A stretch of DNA of 64,000 nt from Bacteroides_E sp964528875 (GCA_964528875.1 CAZGUI010000006.1:1-64000), one strand, 5' to 3'; shown: positions 8,113-17,366, numbered from the stretch's first letter. Made by a program: numbers and translations. The notes: generated by a model not told the origin, from the sequence alone.

Positions 8113-9430
8113 GACGAAACATAGAATTAAAATAATAGGGGTAAACAGTTGTCGCTTTATCTTAGCTGCAGCATTTATCTTTTCCGGGTTTGCCAAAGCT
8201 GTTGACCCTTTGGGAACTCAATATAAAATTGAGGATTATTTAACAGCTTTTCACTTAATTAATTGGGTTCCTTCTTTCTTCCCTTTGGTTGTATCTGTTT
8301 TGCTTTCTACCATTGAATTCTCTATCGGAGCTTTACTTTTTTTAGGCATTAGACGAAAGGCTGCTACCTATGGAGCTTTCTTCTTAATGCTATTTATGAC
8401 CCCTCTAACCCTTTATTTGGCTATTTTTAATCCGGTTACCGATTGTGGCTGTTTTGGTGATGCCATTACTCTATCTAATTGGGCTACATTTTGGAAGAAC
8501 GTACTACTACTTACTGCATCTTATTTTACGTTTAGATACCGTAAGGTTATGTTTCGTTTTTATACACTGAAAACAGAATGGATGGCTTCATTATATACTG
8601 TCTGTTACATCTTTGGAGTATCTATGTATTGTTTATACTCTTTGCCAATAATCGATTTTCGACCTTATCATATAGGGGCTAGTTTCATAGAAGGCAGGAT
8701 GATGCCCGAAGGAGCTGAGCCGAGTGAATATGAAACTCTTTTTATTTTAGAGAAAGATAATAAAAAGGCTGAGTTTACCTTAGAGGATTATCCGGATAGT
8801 ACTTGGACATTCGTTGAAAGTAAAACCAGACTAGTGAAGCAAGGATTTGAACCACCTATGGCTGACTTTTCTGTAGTTGATATGGAGTCAGGTTTAGATG
8901 TGACAGATGAGGTGGTATTAGATTCCCTTTATACATTTCTTTTAGTTGCCTACCGATTAGATATTGCTGATGATAGTAATATCGATTTAATCAACGAAAT
9001 TTATGATTATTCTGCTGACAAAGGGTATAACTTTTATGCTTTAACTTCTTCTTATGATGAGGACATAGAAGTTTGGAGTGACAAAACAGGAGCTGAGTAT
9101 CCTTTTTATCATGGGGATGATATTGTACTTAAAACAATGATTCGATCTAATCCTGGTTTGTTCTTAATCAAAGATGGGGTTATTTATAATAAATGGAGTC
9201 AAGATGACTTACCGGATGAGCATGACTTAAATGCTTCTTTAGAGGAATTACCGATAGGTGAAATCGCAATGGATAAAACTAAACAGCTTTCTTCTGTTGC
9301 TATGGGGTATTTGATACCTCTTCTTTTAATCTTTTTATTCGATGTTACAATGATTCGTAAAGGGCATAAAAAGAAAGAAGACGATGTCGAAACCTTAACT
9401 TCATCGGTTGAAAATGACAATCAAAATTAA
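8102..9430 (+). CDS. DoxX/MauE-like membrane protein with C-terminal thioredoxin-like region
   Basis: The 442-residue protein has four N-terminal membrane helices (about 15-150). The signature 'DCGCFGDAI' lies in the first periplasmic part, as in MauE/DoxX-type disulfide/quinone proteins. A soluble region (about 200-385) ends in 'FLIKDGVIYNKWSQDDLP', which resembles the last strands of a TlpA-type thioredoxin fold. I see no CxxC redox pair in that part. A final membrane helix lies at about 395-415. The start is a TTG at 8102 inside the end of the DUF1599 gene; no better start is seen. The role may be in envelope redox, but this is inference. Confidence 0.75.
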   Translation: MESKTKHRIKIIGVNSCRFILAAAFIFSGFAKAVDPLGTQYKIEDYLTAFHLINWVPSFFPLVVSVLLSTIEFSIGALLFLGIRRKAATYGAFFLMLFMTPLTLYLAIFNPVTDCGCFGDAITLSNWATFWKNVLLLTASYFTFRYRKVMFRFYTLKTEWMASLYTVCYIFGVSMYCLYSLPIIDFRPYHIGASFIEGRMMPEGAEPSEYETLFILEKDNKKAEFTLEDYPDSTWTFVESKTRLVKQGFEPPMADFSVVDMESGLDVTDEVVLDSLYTFLLVAYRLDIADDSNIDLINEIYDYSADKGYNFYALTSSYDEDIEVWSDKTGAEYPFYHGDDIVLKTMIRSNPGLFLIKDGVIYNKWSQDDLPDEHDLNASLEELPIGEIAMDKTKQLSSVAMGYLIPLLLIFLFDVTMIRKGHKKKEDDVETLTSSVENDNQN

Positions 9431-9473
9431 ACACTTAAATATTTTTACTTCAAAAATTAAAAACAAAAACAAA

Positions 9474-10229
9474 ATGAGAAAAAAAATTGTAGCAGGAAAC
9501 TGGAAAATGAACCTGAACCTCGATGAGGGAGTTGCTTTAGCAAAAGAACTAAAAACAATTTTAGAAGCTGATAAACCCAACTGTGATGTGGTGATTTGTA
9601 CACCTTTCATCCATTTAGCATCTGTTGCTCCTATTGCTGGTAATGTTATGGGAGTAGGTGCAGAAAACTGTGCTGATAAAGTTGCAGGAGCATATACTGG
9701 AGAAGTTTCTGCTAATATGGTAGCATCTACCGGAGCTAAATACGTTATTTTAGGACACTCTGAGCGTCGTGCTTATTACAATGAGACTTCTGAAATATTA
9801 AAAGATAAAGTTTTACATGCTTTAGCTAATAACTTAACTCCAATTTTCTGTATTGGTGAGGTATTGGAAGAGCGTGAAGCAAATAAACAAAATGAAGTAG
9901 TGAAAAAACAAATAGCTGAGGCGTTATTTGATTTATCTGCTGAAGACTTTTCTAAAATTGTATTAGCATACGAGCCAGTGTGGGCTATTGGTACCGGAAA
10001 AACAGCTACTTCTGAGCAAGCACAAGAAATTCATGCATATATCCGTTCGGTTATTGCTGATAAATATGGTAAAGATTTAGCTGATGAGATTTCTATCCTT
10101 TATGGTGGAAGTTGTAACCCATCTAATGCAAAAGAATTATTCTCTAATCCTGATGTTGATGGAGGATTAATTGGCGGTGCTTCATTGAAGGCTTCAAACT
10201 TCAAAGGAGTTATTGACGGATTTAAATAA
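9474..10229 (+). CDS. tpiA: Triosephosphate isomerase
   Basis: TpiA interconverts dihydroxyacetone phosphate and glyceraldehyde 3-phosphate in glycolysis. The 251-residue protein has all catalytic residues: Lys11 in 'AGNWKMN', His95 in 'LGHSERR' and Glu167 in 'AYEPVWAIGTG'. The loop 'YGGSC' and the phosphate-binding 'GLIGGASL' follow. The frame stays open upstream to 9408, but the family begins with 'MRKKIVAGNWKMN', so the ATG at 9474 is chosen. A terminator hairpin follows directly. Confidence 0.97.
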   Translation: MRKKIVAGNWKMNLNLDEGVALAKELKTILEADKPNCDVVICTPFIHLASVAPIAGNVMGVGAENCADKVAGAYTGEVSANMVASTGAKYVILGHSERRAYYNETSEILKDKVLHALANNLTPIFCIGEVLEEREANKQNEVVKKQIAEALFDLSAEDFSKIVLAYEPVWAIGTGKTATSEQAQEIHAYIRSVIADKYGKDLADEISILYGGSCNPSNAKELFSNPDVDGGLIGGASLKASNFKGVIDGFK

Positions 10230-10241
10230 TTATACCTATAT

Positions 10242-10285
10242 AGAAAGTCTGAATGAGAGTTGCTTATTCTGACTTTCTTTTTTTT
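10242..10285 (+). terminator. Terminator after tpiA
   Basis: The arm AGAAAGTCTGAATGAG (10242-10257) pairs with CTTATTCTGACTTTCT (10263-10278) with two mismatches or wobbles, followed by a T-rich run. It lies between tpiA and the SPOR gene and argues that the SPOR reading frame begins after it (10295) rather than at 10253. Confidence 0.7.
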
Positions 10286-10294
10286 CTTTATAAT

Positions 10295-10747
10295 ATGCGA
10301 AAAATAATTATCCTCTTATTTATTGTTCTTTTAGGAAGTGTTTGTGCTCAAGGACAGAATATTATTCAAAGCTTAAAGCATGCTGTACCTGGACAAGGAC
10401 GTGTCATTATTCATCAAGACCCTCGATTAGAAAACTTAATCGGAGTTAATCTGAAAAATGCATCTAATTCAGAACAGGTATTGAAAGTTCCGGGTTTTAG
10501 AGTGCAAGTATATGCTGGTAAGAATTCTAGAGAATCTAGAGCAGAAGCTACCTCTTTAGGCAATAAAGTAAAAGAGCTTTTCCCTGAGTCTCCAGTTTAC
10601 ACTCTATTTATTTCTCCTCGCTGGTTATGCAAGGTAGGAGATTTTAGAAGTATTGAAGAAGCTGATGTCATGATGCGTCTGTTACAAGAAACAGGAGAGT
10701 TTAAAGAAGTGACTATTGTTAAAGAACAAATTAATATCCCTTTATAA
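10295..10747 (+). CDS. SPOR domain-containing secreted protein
   Basis: A 150-residue protein with a signal peptide (about 1-20, 'RKIIILLFIVLLGSVCAQG') and a C-terminal SPOR domain (about 68-145: 'FRVQVYAGKNSRESRAEA' ... 'WLCKVGDFRSIEEADVMM'). SPOR domains bind denuded peptidoglycan glycan strands, often at the septum. The chosen ATG at 10295 gives a clean signal sequence; an in-frame ATG at 10253 would run through the tpiA terminator. It sits just before folE, an arrangement also seen in Bacteroides. Confidence 0.85.
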   Translation: MRKIIILLFIVLLGSVCAQGQNIIQSLKHAVPGQGRVIIHQDPRLENLIGVNLKNASNSEQVLKVPGFRVQVYAGKNSRESRAEATSLGNKVKELFPESPVYTLFISPRWLCKVGDFRSIEEADVMMRLLQETGEFKEVTIVKEQINIPL

Positions 10748-10762
10748 AAACTAAAATCATAA

Positions 10763-11347
10763 ATGTCAGATAATTACGATGAAATGCCTGAAGAGGTATT
10801 AGCTAAGCTTATCGATCATTATAGAGATGTCATTAATCTATTAGGTGAAGATTCTTCACGAGAAGGATTACTTAAAACGCCTAAACGTGTTTCACGGGCC
10901 ATGTGGAATTTAACCAAAGGATATCGAATGGACCCCAAGAAGGTTCTTATGTCTGCTAAATTTCATGAAGATTATAAGCAAATGGTTATTGTGAAGGATA
11001 TAGATTTCTTTTCATTATGCGAACATCACATGCTTCCTTTCTATGGTAAAGCTCACGTTGCCTATATTCCACGTGATTATATTACCGGCTTAAGCAAGAT
11101 TGCACGCGTAGTAGATATTTTCTCCCATCGTTTGCAAGTGCAAGAGCGTATGACCCTCCAGATAAAAGAGTGCATTCAAGAAGCGCTAAATCCTCTCGGT
11201 GTGATGGTGGTTGTAGAAGCTAAGCATATGTGTATGCAAATGCGAGGCGTGGAAAAACAAAACTCTGTAACTACAACATCCGATTTCACAGGAGTCTTTA
11301 ACCAGGCTAAGACGCGCGAAGAATTTATGAATCTTATTAAGGGGTAA
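10763..11347 (+). CDS. folE: GTP cyclohydrolase I
   Basis: FolE converts GTP to 7,8-dihydroneopterin triphosphate, the first step of folate (and queuosine/biopterin) synthesis. The 194-residue protein has the zinc ligands Cys86 and the adjacent His pair in 'SLCEHHMLPFYG', and Cys157 in 'HMCMQMRG'. The 'SKIARVVDIFSHRLQVQERM' helix and the 'TTTSDFTGVF' end are typical. It starts 15 bp after the SPOR gene. A short hairpin with a T-run overlaps its stop codon. Confidence 0.96.
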   Translation: MSDNYDEMPEEVLAKLIDHYRDVINLLGEDSSREGLLKTPKRVSRAMWNLTKGYRMDPKKVLMSAKFHEDYKQMVIVKDIDFFSLCEHHMLPFYGKAHVAYIPRDYITGLSKIARVVDIFSHRLQVQERMTLQIKECIQEALNPLGVMVVVEAKHMCMQMRGVEKQNSVTTTSDFTGVFNQAKTREEFMNLIKG

Positions 11348-11364
11348 TTATTTACCCTTTTTTT
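11342..11364 (+). terminator. Short terminator at the folE stop
   Basis: GGGTAA (11342-11347, including the stop) pairs with TTACCC (11352-11357) and is followed by seven T. It separates folE from the convergent dnaG. Confidence 0.6.
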
Positions 11365-11373
11365 ATGTGATCT

Positions 11374-13341
11374 TTAAGGTAAGATTACTCTGTCTCCCAA
11401 ACGTTTAGCCATTTTAGACTGAATGTTTTTCAGTTCTTGATAGCGTTGCATCATCTGGTTGCATTTATCGTTATTGTTGTATACTTCAGGATTTTGCAAT
11501 TCTTTAAGTAAGTGTTTAATTTCAGAATCAATAATCTCGTTCTTGAAGTTGAAAATTAATGTAGGAACTAAATCGATTAGCCGATCTTTGTCTTCAATAA
11601 TGGTTTGATCTTCTTTATATAGATTACTGAGTTGGTATTTTTCGCTAAGCAACTCTGCAGCTAAACGACTCACAGCCTCATTTTGATGAGTTAAAAAGTA
11701 GCGATCAATAACAAATCCCTCATCGTGTAAATGTTCGTATGATTCTTGTAGAATTTGCCTATGTATAGGATTGTGAAACGATAACTCATCATTGGTTAAA
11801 TCTTTTATTACATGCTCTACCACAGTAATAGGCTGTCCTCCCTCTTCATTTTTTAAAACATATAATGCTTCTTGTCCGTACCGTAGTATGGCTTGAATAA
11901 TCAATCGTTCTATTCTGTAAAATAGAAGTTTTTCCTTACCTTCTTGTGGGAGATAAGATTGATAATCCTTGGTCGGCTCCAACTCTTTCTGACTTTTTTC
12001 TTCTTCTCTTTTTTGTTGAGTCTGTTTTTGTTCAACCTCTTTTTGCTTGAGTTTTGCTATTTCTCCGGCAATGACTTTCTCATCGATATTAAGTATACTG
12101 CTACTTTCTTTAATGTAAACCGATCGGACAATAGCTTCTGGAATAACAGAGATGCTTTTTACAATGCTGCTAATCAGTTCGGCTCGTTTAATAGGATCAT
12201 TATTAGAGGAATCACTCATCAAAAGTTGAGTCTTGAATCGGATAAAATCTACCTCTTTTTGTGCTATGAAAGCCTTGAAATCTGTAGCATTATGTTTTCT
12301 GGCAAATGAATCGGGGTCTTCTCCATCAGGTAAGAGAACCACTTTAACGTTTAACCCTTCTTCAAGCAACATGTCAATGCCTCGCAGTGAAGCTGCAATC
12401 CCAGCAGAATCTCCATCATAGAGTACTGTGATGTTTTCAGTGAAACGGTGAATTAATCGAATTTGTCCGGGAGTGAGTGCAGTTCCTGATGAAGACACTA
12501 CATTTTCCACTCCGGCTTGATGCATAGATATGACATCTGTATATCCTTCTACTAAAAAACAACAGTCTTCTTTTACAATGGCTCTTTTAGCAAAATAAAT
12601 ACCATACAACTCACTACTTTTATGATAGATGTCCGATTCAGGAGAATTTACATATTTAGCTAACTTTGGATTGCTGCTTAATATTCGTCCTCCAAAAGCT
12701 ACGACTTTACCCGAGAGAGTATGTATAGGGAAAATCACCCTGCCTCTAAAACGATCGGCCAGTTTGCCGTATGCTTCATAACAAAGACCGTTTTTAATTA
12801 AATATTCTTGCTTGTAGCCTTTACGAAGAGCCTCTTGTGCTAAGGCGTCCGGTTCTTCTAAGGAATAGCCCAACTGAAACTTCTTGATGATTTCTGGTCT
12901 GAAACCTCTTTCTTTGAAATAAGCCTGACCAATAGATCTCCCTTCCAAGTGGTTGTGGAGAATCCCTTGGAAATACTCATTGGCAAATTCATTAACAATA
13001 AAAAGGCTCTCTCTTAAACTTTGAGCTTCTCTTTCTTCAGTACTAAGCTCTTTTTCCTTGACTTCAATGTTATATTTTTTAGCTAAAAATTTCAGAGCCT
13101 CATAATAATTAAGTTGTTCGTGTTCCATTATGAAATGAACCACATTTCCACCTTTTCCACAACCAAAACATTTGCAAATCCCTTTGGCGGGAGAAACACT
13201 GAAAGATGGGGTTTTTTCATTATGAAAAGGGCATAGTCCCACATAGTTTGCACCTCTACGTCTTAGTGTAACAAACTCAGATACGACATCAATAATCTGT
13301 GCCGTATCCATTATTTGGTCTATTGTTGCTTTATCTATCAT
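11374..13341 (-). CDS. dnaG: DNA primase DnaG
   Basis: DnaG synthesises RNA primers for replication. The 655-residue protein has the N-terminal CHC2 zinc finger (Cys37, His40, Cys58, Cys61: 'LCPFHNEKTPSFSVSP', 'CKCFGCGKGG'). A catalytic core with 'RVIFPIHTLSGKVVAFGGR' and Toprim motifs 'LVEGYTDVISMHQAG' (about 263) and 'LYDGDSAGIAASLRG' follows. A C-terminal helicase-binding region of helical character runs from about 430. Length and order fit bacterial primases. It is convergent with folE and 77 bp downstream of tyrA. Confidence 0.96.
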   Translation of the reverse strand: MIDKATIDQIMDTAQIIDVVSEFVTLRRRGANYVGLCPFHNEKTPSFSVSPAKGICKCFGCGKGGNVVHFIMEHEQLNYYEALKFLAKKYNIEVKEKELSTEEREAQSLRESLFIVNEFANEYFQGILHNHLEGRSIGQAYFKERGFRPEIIKKFQLGYSLEEPDALAQEALRKGYKQEYLIKNGLCYEAYGKLADRFRGRVIFPIHTLSGKVVAFGGRILSSNPKLAKYVNSPESDIYHKSSELYGIYFAKRAIVKEDCCFLVEGYTDVISMHQAGVENVVSSSGTALTPGQIRLIHRFTENITVLYDGDSAGIAASLRGIDMLLEEGLNVKVVLLPDGEDPDSFARKHNATDFKAFIAQKEVDFIRFKTQLLMSDSSNNDPIKRAELISSIVKSISVIPEAIVRSVYIKESSSILNIDEKVIAGEIAKLKQKEVEQKQTQQKREEEKSQKELEPTKDYQSYLPQEGKEKLLFYRIERLIIQAILRYGQEALYVLKNEEGGQPITVVEHVIKDLTNDELSFHNPIHRQILQESYEHLHDEGFVIDRYFLTHQNEAVSRLAAELLSEKYQLSNLYKEDQTIIEDKDRLIDLVPTLIFNFKNEIIDSEIKHLLKELQNPEVYNNNDKCNQMMQRYQELKNIQSKMAKRLGDRVILP

Positions 13342-13418
13342 AATGAAAATTCAAAGTTCCGAATTTTATTTGTCTCAATAGGTAAAATTACAGCCTATGA
13401 ATCAAACTTGCTAATTAA

Positions 13419-14192
13419 TTAGTCTATTTTCTTACGTACATCTGTTAAAAAAGACTGCATTCCATCTGCGTTTTTTTCTTTTATAATGGTTAGTAGATTT
13501 TGAAGTTCTTTCAATATGTTTTCTACTTGCTTGGGTGTCTTAGCATTGAATAAAATTTCCTGTAATAGATAATCATCTTCACTTAATAATCCCTTAGCAA
13601 TTTCCATGTGTTTCTTGAATGTTGTACCCGGGGCTTGCTGGTGTTTCATAGTAGAAGCAAAAACCAAAGTAGATACGAAAGGGATGGAAAGAGAATAAGC
13701 AGCTGTTTCATCGTGCTCTTCAAAAGTATATTCAAAAATATTTAAGTTCAAATTACTATATAAGTCCTTGAAAAATATTTTACCCAGATGGTCACTTTCA
13801 CTAATGATAATGGCACTTTCGTGACTTAAATTATTTAATTTGGCAAAAGTAGGGCCAAACATAGGGTGAGAAGATACATAAGGAAAACCACACGTTTTAT
13901 AAAACTGTTGCAGTCCGTTTTTTACCGATGCTATATCGCTTAGGATACAATCTTTAGGAAGAATAGGCATTATGCTTTCAAAGGCTTCGATGGTGTACTT
14001 CAAAGTTACAGCATTAATGACCAAATGAGGCTCAAAGTTTTCTATCTCTTCAAGGGTTGTAAACCGATAGGCGTTATGAGTAAAGCGTAATTTTTGTGGG
14101 TCTCTGTCGTAAATGGCTGTTTCGTGTTGAAAGCTTAATAAATCGAGAAAGAATGAGCCCATTTTTCCGGCTCCTAAGATTAATATTTTCAT
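13419..14192 (-). CDS. tyrA: Prephenate/arogenate dehydrogenase TyrA
   Basis: The 257-residue protein has an N-terminal Rossmann fold with the NAD(P) motif 'GAGKMG' (about 7-12) and the acidic residue after strand 2 ('AIYDRDPQKL'). 'SSHPMFGPTF' contains the conserved active-site histidine of TyrA. It produces 4-hydroxyphenylpyruvate (or tyrosine from arogenate). It is the last gene of the aromatic operon, 15 bp after the DAHP synthase/chorismate mutase gene, and should be controlled by the leader at 17.3-17.5 kb. The exact substrate cannot be told from sequence. Confidence 0.88.
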   Translation of the reverse strand: MKILILGAGKMGSFFLDLLSFQHETAIYDRDPQKLRFTHNAYRFTTLEEIENFEPHLVINAVTLKYTIEAFESIMPILPKDCILSDIASVKNGLQQFYKTCGFPYVSSHPMFGPTFAKLNNLSHESAIIISESDHLGKIFFKDLYSNLNLNIFEYTFEEHDETAAYSLSIPFVSTLVFASTMKHQQAPGTTFKKHMEIAKGLLSEDDYLLQEILFNAKTPKQVENILKELQNLLTIIKEKNADGMQSFLTDVRKKID

Positions 14193-14207
14193 TGAAACAA
14201 TGTGTGT

Positions 14208-15269
14208 TTATTGATTAATGATTTCAATCTGTTGGCGTACAGATTCTTCGTGAATAGCTTGGAATATATTTTTTATAAAGTCGGTGTGCATTTGACAAGC
14301 CTCTCCTTGTTTGGCCCGTTTGTCGAGAATTTCATTGTATCTACCCGACTGCAATACGGTTATGTTATGCTCTTTCTTATATAGACCAATCTCTCTGGAA
14401 ACCCGCATCCGTTTAGATAAAATCTGTATTAATTCATTGTCGCACTCATCAATTTGCTTTCTTAAGATGCTAAGGCTTTCAGTGGATTGTGCTTCATCAC
14501 GAATTACCAGAAGATTTAAAATATACTCTAATACCTGAGGAGTTACTTGTTGCGCCGCATCACTCCATGCCTCATCGGGGTTACAATGACTTTCAATGAT
14601 TAGCCCGTCAAAGTTCAAATCCATGGCTTGCTGACTAATGGAAGCAATCAATTCTCTTTTTCCTCCAATGTGACTTGGATCACTGAATAGAGGTAAATCG
14701 GGTAAACGACGACGTAGCTCAATGGGAATATGCCAATTAGGGAGATTTCTGTAGATGGTTTTATCTGAGCTGCTAAATCCCCGGTGAATACCTGCAATTT
14801 TAGTTATTCCTGCATTATATATACGTTCTATGGCTCCAATCCATAATTCTAAATCCGGATTAACCGGGTTTTTTATGAATACAGGAATATTCACTCCTTT
14901 AAGAGCATCTGCTATTTCTTGTACAGCAAAAGGATTCGCTGTAGTGCGAGCACCAATCCATAGCATATCAATGTTGGCTTTTAACGCTTCGTATACGTGT
15001 TGTGCTGTAGCCACTTCGGTGGAAACATACATTCCGGTTTCTGCTTTTACACGTTTTAACCACTGTAAGCCTTCTACGCCTACTCCTTCAAAACCACCGG
15101 GTTTAGTTCGAGGTTTCCATATGCCTGCACGGAATATTTTTACGTTTCGATCTGCCAGCTCTCGGGCTGTTTTTAATACTTGCTCTTCTGTTTCTGCACT
15201 ACAAGGTCCCGCAACTACAATGGGTCGCTCAGGATTTATACCTGGTAATAAAATGGATTCAAGTTTCAT
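14208..15269 (-). CDS. Bifunctional DAHP synthase/chorismate mutase
   Basis: The 353-residue fusion joins the entry and branch steps of aromatic synthesis. Residues about 1-260 are a class I DAHP synthase of the KDO8P-synthase-like type ('VVAGPCSAETEEQVL', 'IFRAGIWKPRTKPGGFEGVG', 'FSDPSHIGGKRELI', 'DGLIIESHCNPDEAWSDA'). Residues about 268-353 are an AroQ-type chorismate mutase ('LRKQIDECDNELIQILSKRM' and 'EIGLYKKEHN'). In related fusions the mutase part also gives feedback control. It is third in the pheA-aminotransferase-this-tyrA operon. Confidence 0.93.
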   Translation of the reverse strand: MKLESILLPGINPERPIVVAGPCSAETEEQVLKTARELADRNVKIFRAGIWKPRTKPGGFEGVGVEGLQWLKRVKAETGMYVSTEVATAQHVYEALKANIDMLWIGARTTANPFAVQEIADALKGVNIPVFIKNPVNPDLELWIGAIERIYNAGITKIAGIHRGFSSSDKTIYRNLPNWHIPIELRRRLPDLPLFSDPSHIGGKRELIASISQQAMDLNFDGLIIESHCNPDEAWSDAAQQVTPQVLEYILNLLVIRDEAQSTESLSILRKQIDECDNELIQILSKRMRVSREIGLYKKEHNITVLQSGRYNEILDKRAKQGEACQMHTDFIKNIFQAIHEESVRQQIEIINQ

Positions 15270-15288
15270 TTTTATTTTGTTTTATTTA

Positions 15289-16473
15289 TTATTCAATGAT
15301 TTGTTTGATGCGTTGCAATGCTTCTTCTAGCTTTTCTTTGGTGCAACAAAGTGATATGCGGATATAACGATTCCCATTAGCTCCAAAGATGAAGCCCGGA
15401 GTTATAAAGACACGTGCTTCCTGAAGAATTTTTTCCGTTAGTTGCTCCACATCACTGTATTTTTCGGGAATGCGTCCCCATAAGAAAAGTCCCGATTGAT
15501 TCGGATCAAAAGAGCAATCTAGGAGGTGTAAAATATCTTCTGCGACCTCTCTTCTCTCTTTATACTGTTTATTATTCAGTTCATACCAGCTTTCATCTTC
15601 TTGTAACGCTTCCACTGCAGCTAATTGAAGAGGGCGGAACATGCCACTGTCAATATTACTTTTTACCTTTAATATCCATTCCACAAAAGTAGCATTCGTT
15701 GCTAACATTCCAATACGCCACCCCGGCATATTATGACTTTTACTCATGGAATTTAGTTCAATGCAGCACTCCTTAGCTCCGGGAATGGAAAGAATACTCA
15801 GTGGTTGATTATTTAGAATAAAACTGTAAGGATTATCATTAATTAAAACAATGTTCTTGCTTTGAGCAAAGTGAACCAGTCTTTCAAATAACTCAGGGGT
15901 TGCTTTAGCCCCAGTGGGCATGTGTGGATAGTTTACCCACATCAACTTAACATCCTCTAAGTCCATCTGTTCCAATTCATTGAAGTCGGGATACCAATGA
16001 TTTTCCTCTTTTAAGTTATATTTTATAACCTCAGCACCCAATAATTTGCTAAGTGAGGTATAAGTGGGGTAGCCCGGATCGGGAACTAAAACCTTATCTC
16101 CGGGATTTACAAAAGCTAGTGTGATGTGTAAAATACCTTCTTTAGAACCAATCAAAGGTTGAATTTCATTTTGAGGGTTTAAGTCTACATTGTACCACTT
16201 TTTATACCACTCAGAAAAACTTGTTCTCAATTCGGGAATACCCACATAAGGTTGATAGCCGTGTGTGTCGCTTCTTTGTGCCTGATTGCATAAAGTGGAT
16301 ATGACTTTTTCGGAAGGTGGATTGTCAGGACTACCTATACCTAAGTTTATGACAGGAGCTCCTGTTAAACCCATTGCTGCTACTTCCTTAAGCTTCTTGG
16401 AGAAGTAATACTCATTAGCACCTTGTAGGCGTTGAGCAGGCAGTATTGAATTATTTGGCTTCGTATTTGACAT
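15289..16473 (-). CDS. PLP-dependent class I/II aminotransferase (aromatic pathway)
   Basis: A fold-type I aminotransferase of 394 residues: substrate/phosphate motif 'INLGIGSPDNPPSEKV' near the N-terminus, 'LVPDPGYPTYTSLSKLLGA', 'LMWVNYPHMPTGA', and the PLP lysine in 'ELNSMSKSHNMPGWRIGM' (about residue 245). The position between pheA and DAHP synthase/chorismate mutase suggests transamination of phenylpyruvate, hydroxyphenylpyruvate or prephenate. Related enzymes also act on LL-diaminopimelate, so the substrate is an inference from context. Its start overlaps the end of pheA by 23 bp. Confidence 0.88.
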   Translation of the reverse strand: MSNTKPNNSILPAQRLQGANEYYFSKKLKEVAAMGLTGAPVINLGIGSPDNPPSEKVISTLCNQAQRSDTHGYQPYVGIPELRTSFSEWYKKWYNVDLNPQNEIQPLIGSKEGILHITLAFVNPGDKVLVPDPGYPTYTSLSKLLGAEVIKYNLKEENHWYPDFNELEQMDLEDVKLMWVNYPHMPTGAKATPELFERLVHFAQSKNIVLINDNPYSFILNNQPLSILSIPGAKECCIELNSMSKSHNMPGWRIGMLATNATFVEWILKVKSNIDSGMFRPLQLAAVEALQEDESWYELNNKQYKERREVAEDILHLLDCSFDPNQSGLFLWGRIPEKYSDVEQLTEKILQEARVFITPGFIFGANGNRYIRISLCCTKEKLEEALQRIKQIIE

Positions 16474-17287
16474 ATTCTCCTAATATTTTAAGTTCACTAA
16501 TTAAAGGTTTAATAGCTACAATTGCTTGTGAGTAACGGGTATAGTCGTCGTAAGTAACATCAACATAAAATTGATACTCCCACTCTCTGCCTATAATAGG
16601 TAACGATTGAATCTTGGTCAGATTGATGTGATAAAAAGAAAAGATGGAGAGAACCTGTGACAAACTGCCTTCTTCGTGAGGAAGAGTAAATACTAAACTT
16701 GTTTTGTTTGGTTTGCTTTTCTCTTTATGCGCTTGAGTTTGCTTGGAATTGGCAACCAATAAGAAACGAGTGTAGTTATGCTTGTTGGTTTCAATTCCAC
16801 GCTGCAAAATTTTCATTCCGTAACGATTCGCTGCTTCCTCAGAACATATAGCTGCATGTCCTCTCAGCTGTTCTTCTTTAATTTTTTTAGCACTAAGAGC
16901 CGTATCCTCACCCTCTACAATCTTTAGCTGAGGTTGTGAGTTTAGAAAAGTCCGACATTGCATTAAGGCAATAGGGTGGGAGTTGACCTCTTTTAGGTCG
17001 TCCCAGTCTTCATCCGGCAGACAAGCAAAGCAATGGGAAATACGTAACTTTTGCTCCTTAATGATTTGAGTGTTACTTTTCTTTACTAAGTCATTGTTAT
17101 GGAGCAAACTACCTGCAATGGTATTCTCAATGGCTAATAATCCCAATGTGTCCGGTTCTTCATCTAGCGTTTTGAATATATCCTCAAATGTTTTGCAACA
17201 AACCAGTTCTATTTCTTCCTGAAAAAGCAGATGAGCCGCAATGTCGTGATATGATCCGTGAGTTCCTTGTATAGCTATTTTTATCAT
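16451..17287 (-). CDS. pheA: Prephenate dehydratase
   Basis: PheA dehydrates and decarboxylates prephenate to phenylpyruvate. The 278-residue protein starts 'IKIAIQGTHGSYHDIAAHLLF' (shown in part by family motif 'GTHGSYHDIAA'), has 'IENTIAGSLLHNNDLV' and the catalytic-region motif 'NYTRFLLVAN'. A C-terminal ACT domain (about 195-275, 'HEEGSLSQVLSIFSFYHINL', 'SLPIIGREWEYQFYVD') should give feedback inhibition by phenylalanine. It is the first gene of the aromatic operon and is preceded by an attenuator. Confidence 0.94.
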   Translation of the reverse strand: MIKIAIQGTHGSYHDIAAHLLFQEEIELVCCKTFEDIFKTLDEEPDTLGLLAIENTIAGSLLHNNDLVKKSNTQIIKEQKLRISHCFACLPDEDWDDLKEVNSHPIALMQCRTFLNSQPQLKIVEGEDTALSAKKIKEEQLRGHAAICSEEAANRYGMKILQRGIETNKHNYTRFLLVANSKQTQAHKEKSKPNKTSLVFTLPHEEGSLSQVLSIFSFYHINLTKIQSLPIIGREWEYQFYVDVTYDDYTRYSQAIVAIKPLISELKILGEYVKYEAK

Positions 17288-17302
17288 TTCTAATCTGTAT
17301 AT

Positions 17303-17340
17303 AAAAAAAGAATCCCACTCCTAATGGAGCGGGATTCTTA
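17303..17340 (-). terminator. Attenuator terminator of the aromatic operon
   Basis: On the minus strand AAGAATCCCGCTCC pairs with GGAGTGGGATTCTT across a 4-nt loop (one A-C mismatch in the stem), followed by seven T, and pheA starts 16 bp later. It is a strong intrinsic terminator inside the 5' leader. Its 5' arm (fwd 17326-17333) can instead pair with GAGCGGG at fwd 17386-17398, which would act as antiterminator. See the leader peptide entry. Confidence 0.9.
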
Positions 17341-17366
17341 TCTATTTGTTTATTCTGTATGTTCAA

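Noticed and set aside
9408..9473. N-terminal extension of tpiA
   Set aside because: The extension is low-complexity Lys/Asn-rich and absent from the family; the ATG at 9474 gives the canonical N-terminus and the correct numbering of catalytic residues.
14830..15330. 166-codon plus-strand ORF opposite the DAHP synthase/chorismate mutase gene
   Set aside because: It mirrors a strongly conserved enzyme and has no recognisable domain.
17184..17366. Minus-strand frame of 60 codons across the attenuator with the residues GFFFY
   Set aside because: The FFF comes from the T-run of the terminator, and the frame runs out of phase into pheA. The real leader peptide is the separate frame at 17367-17450.
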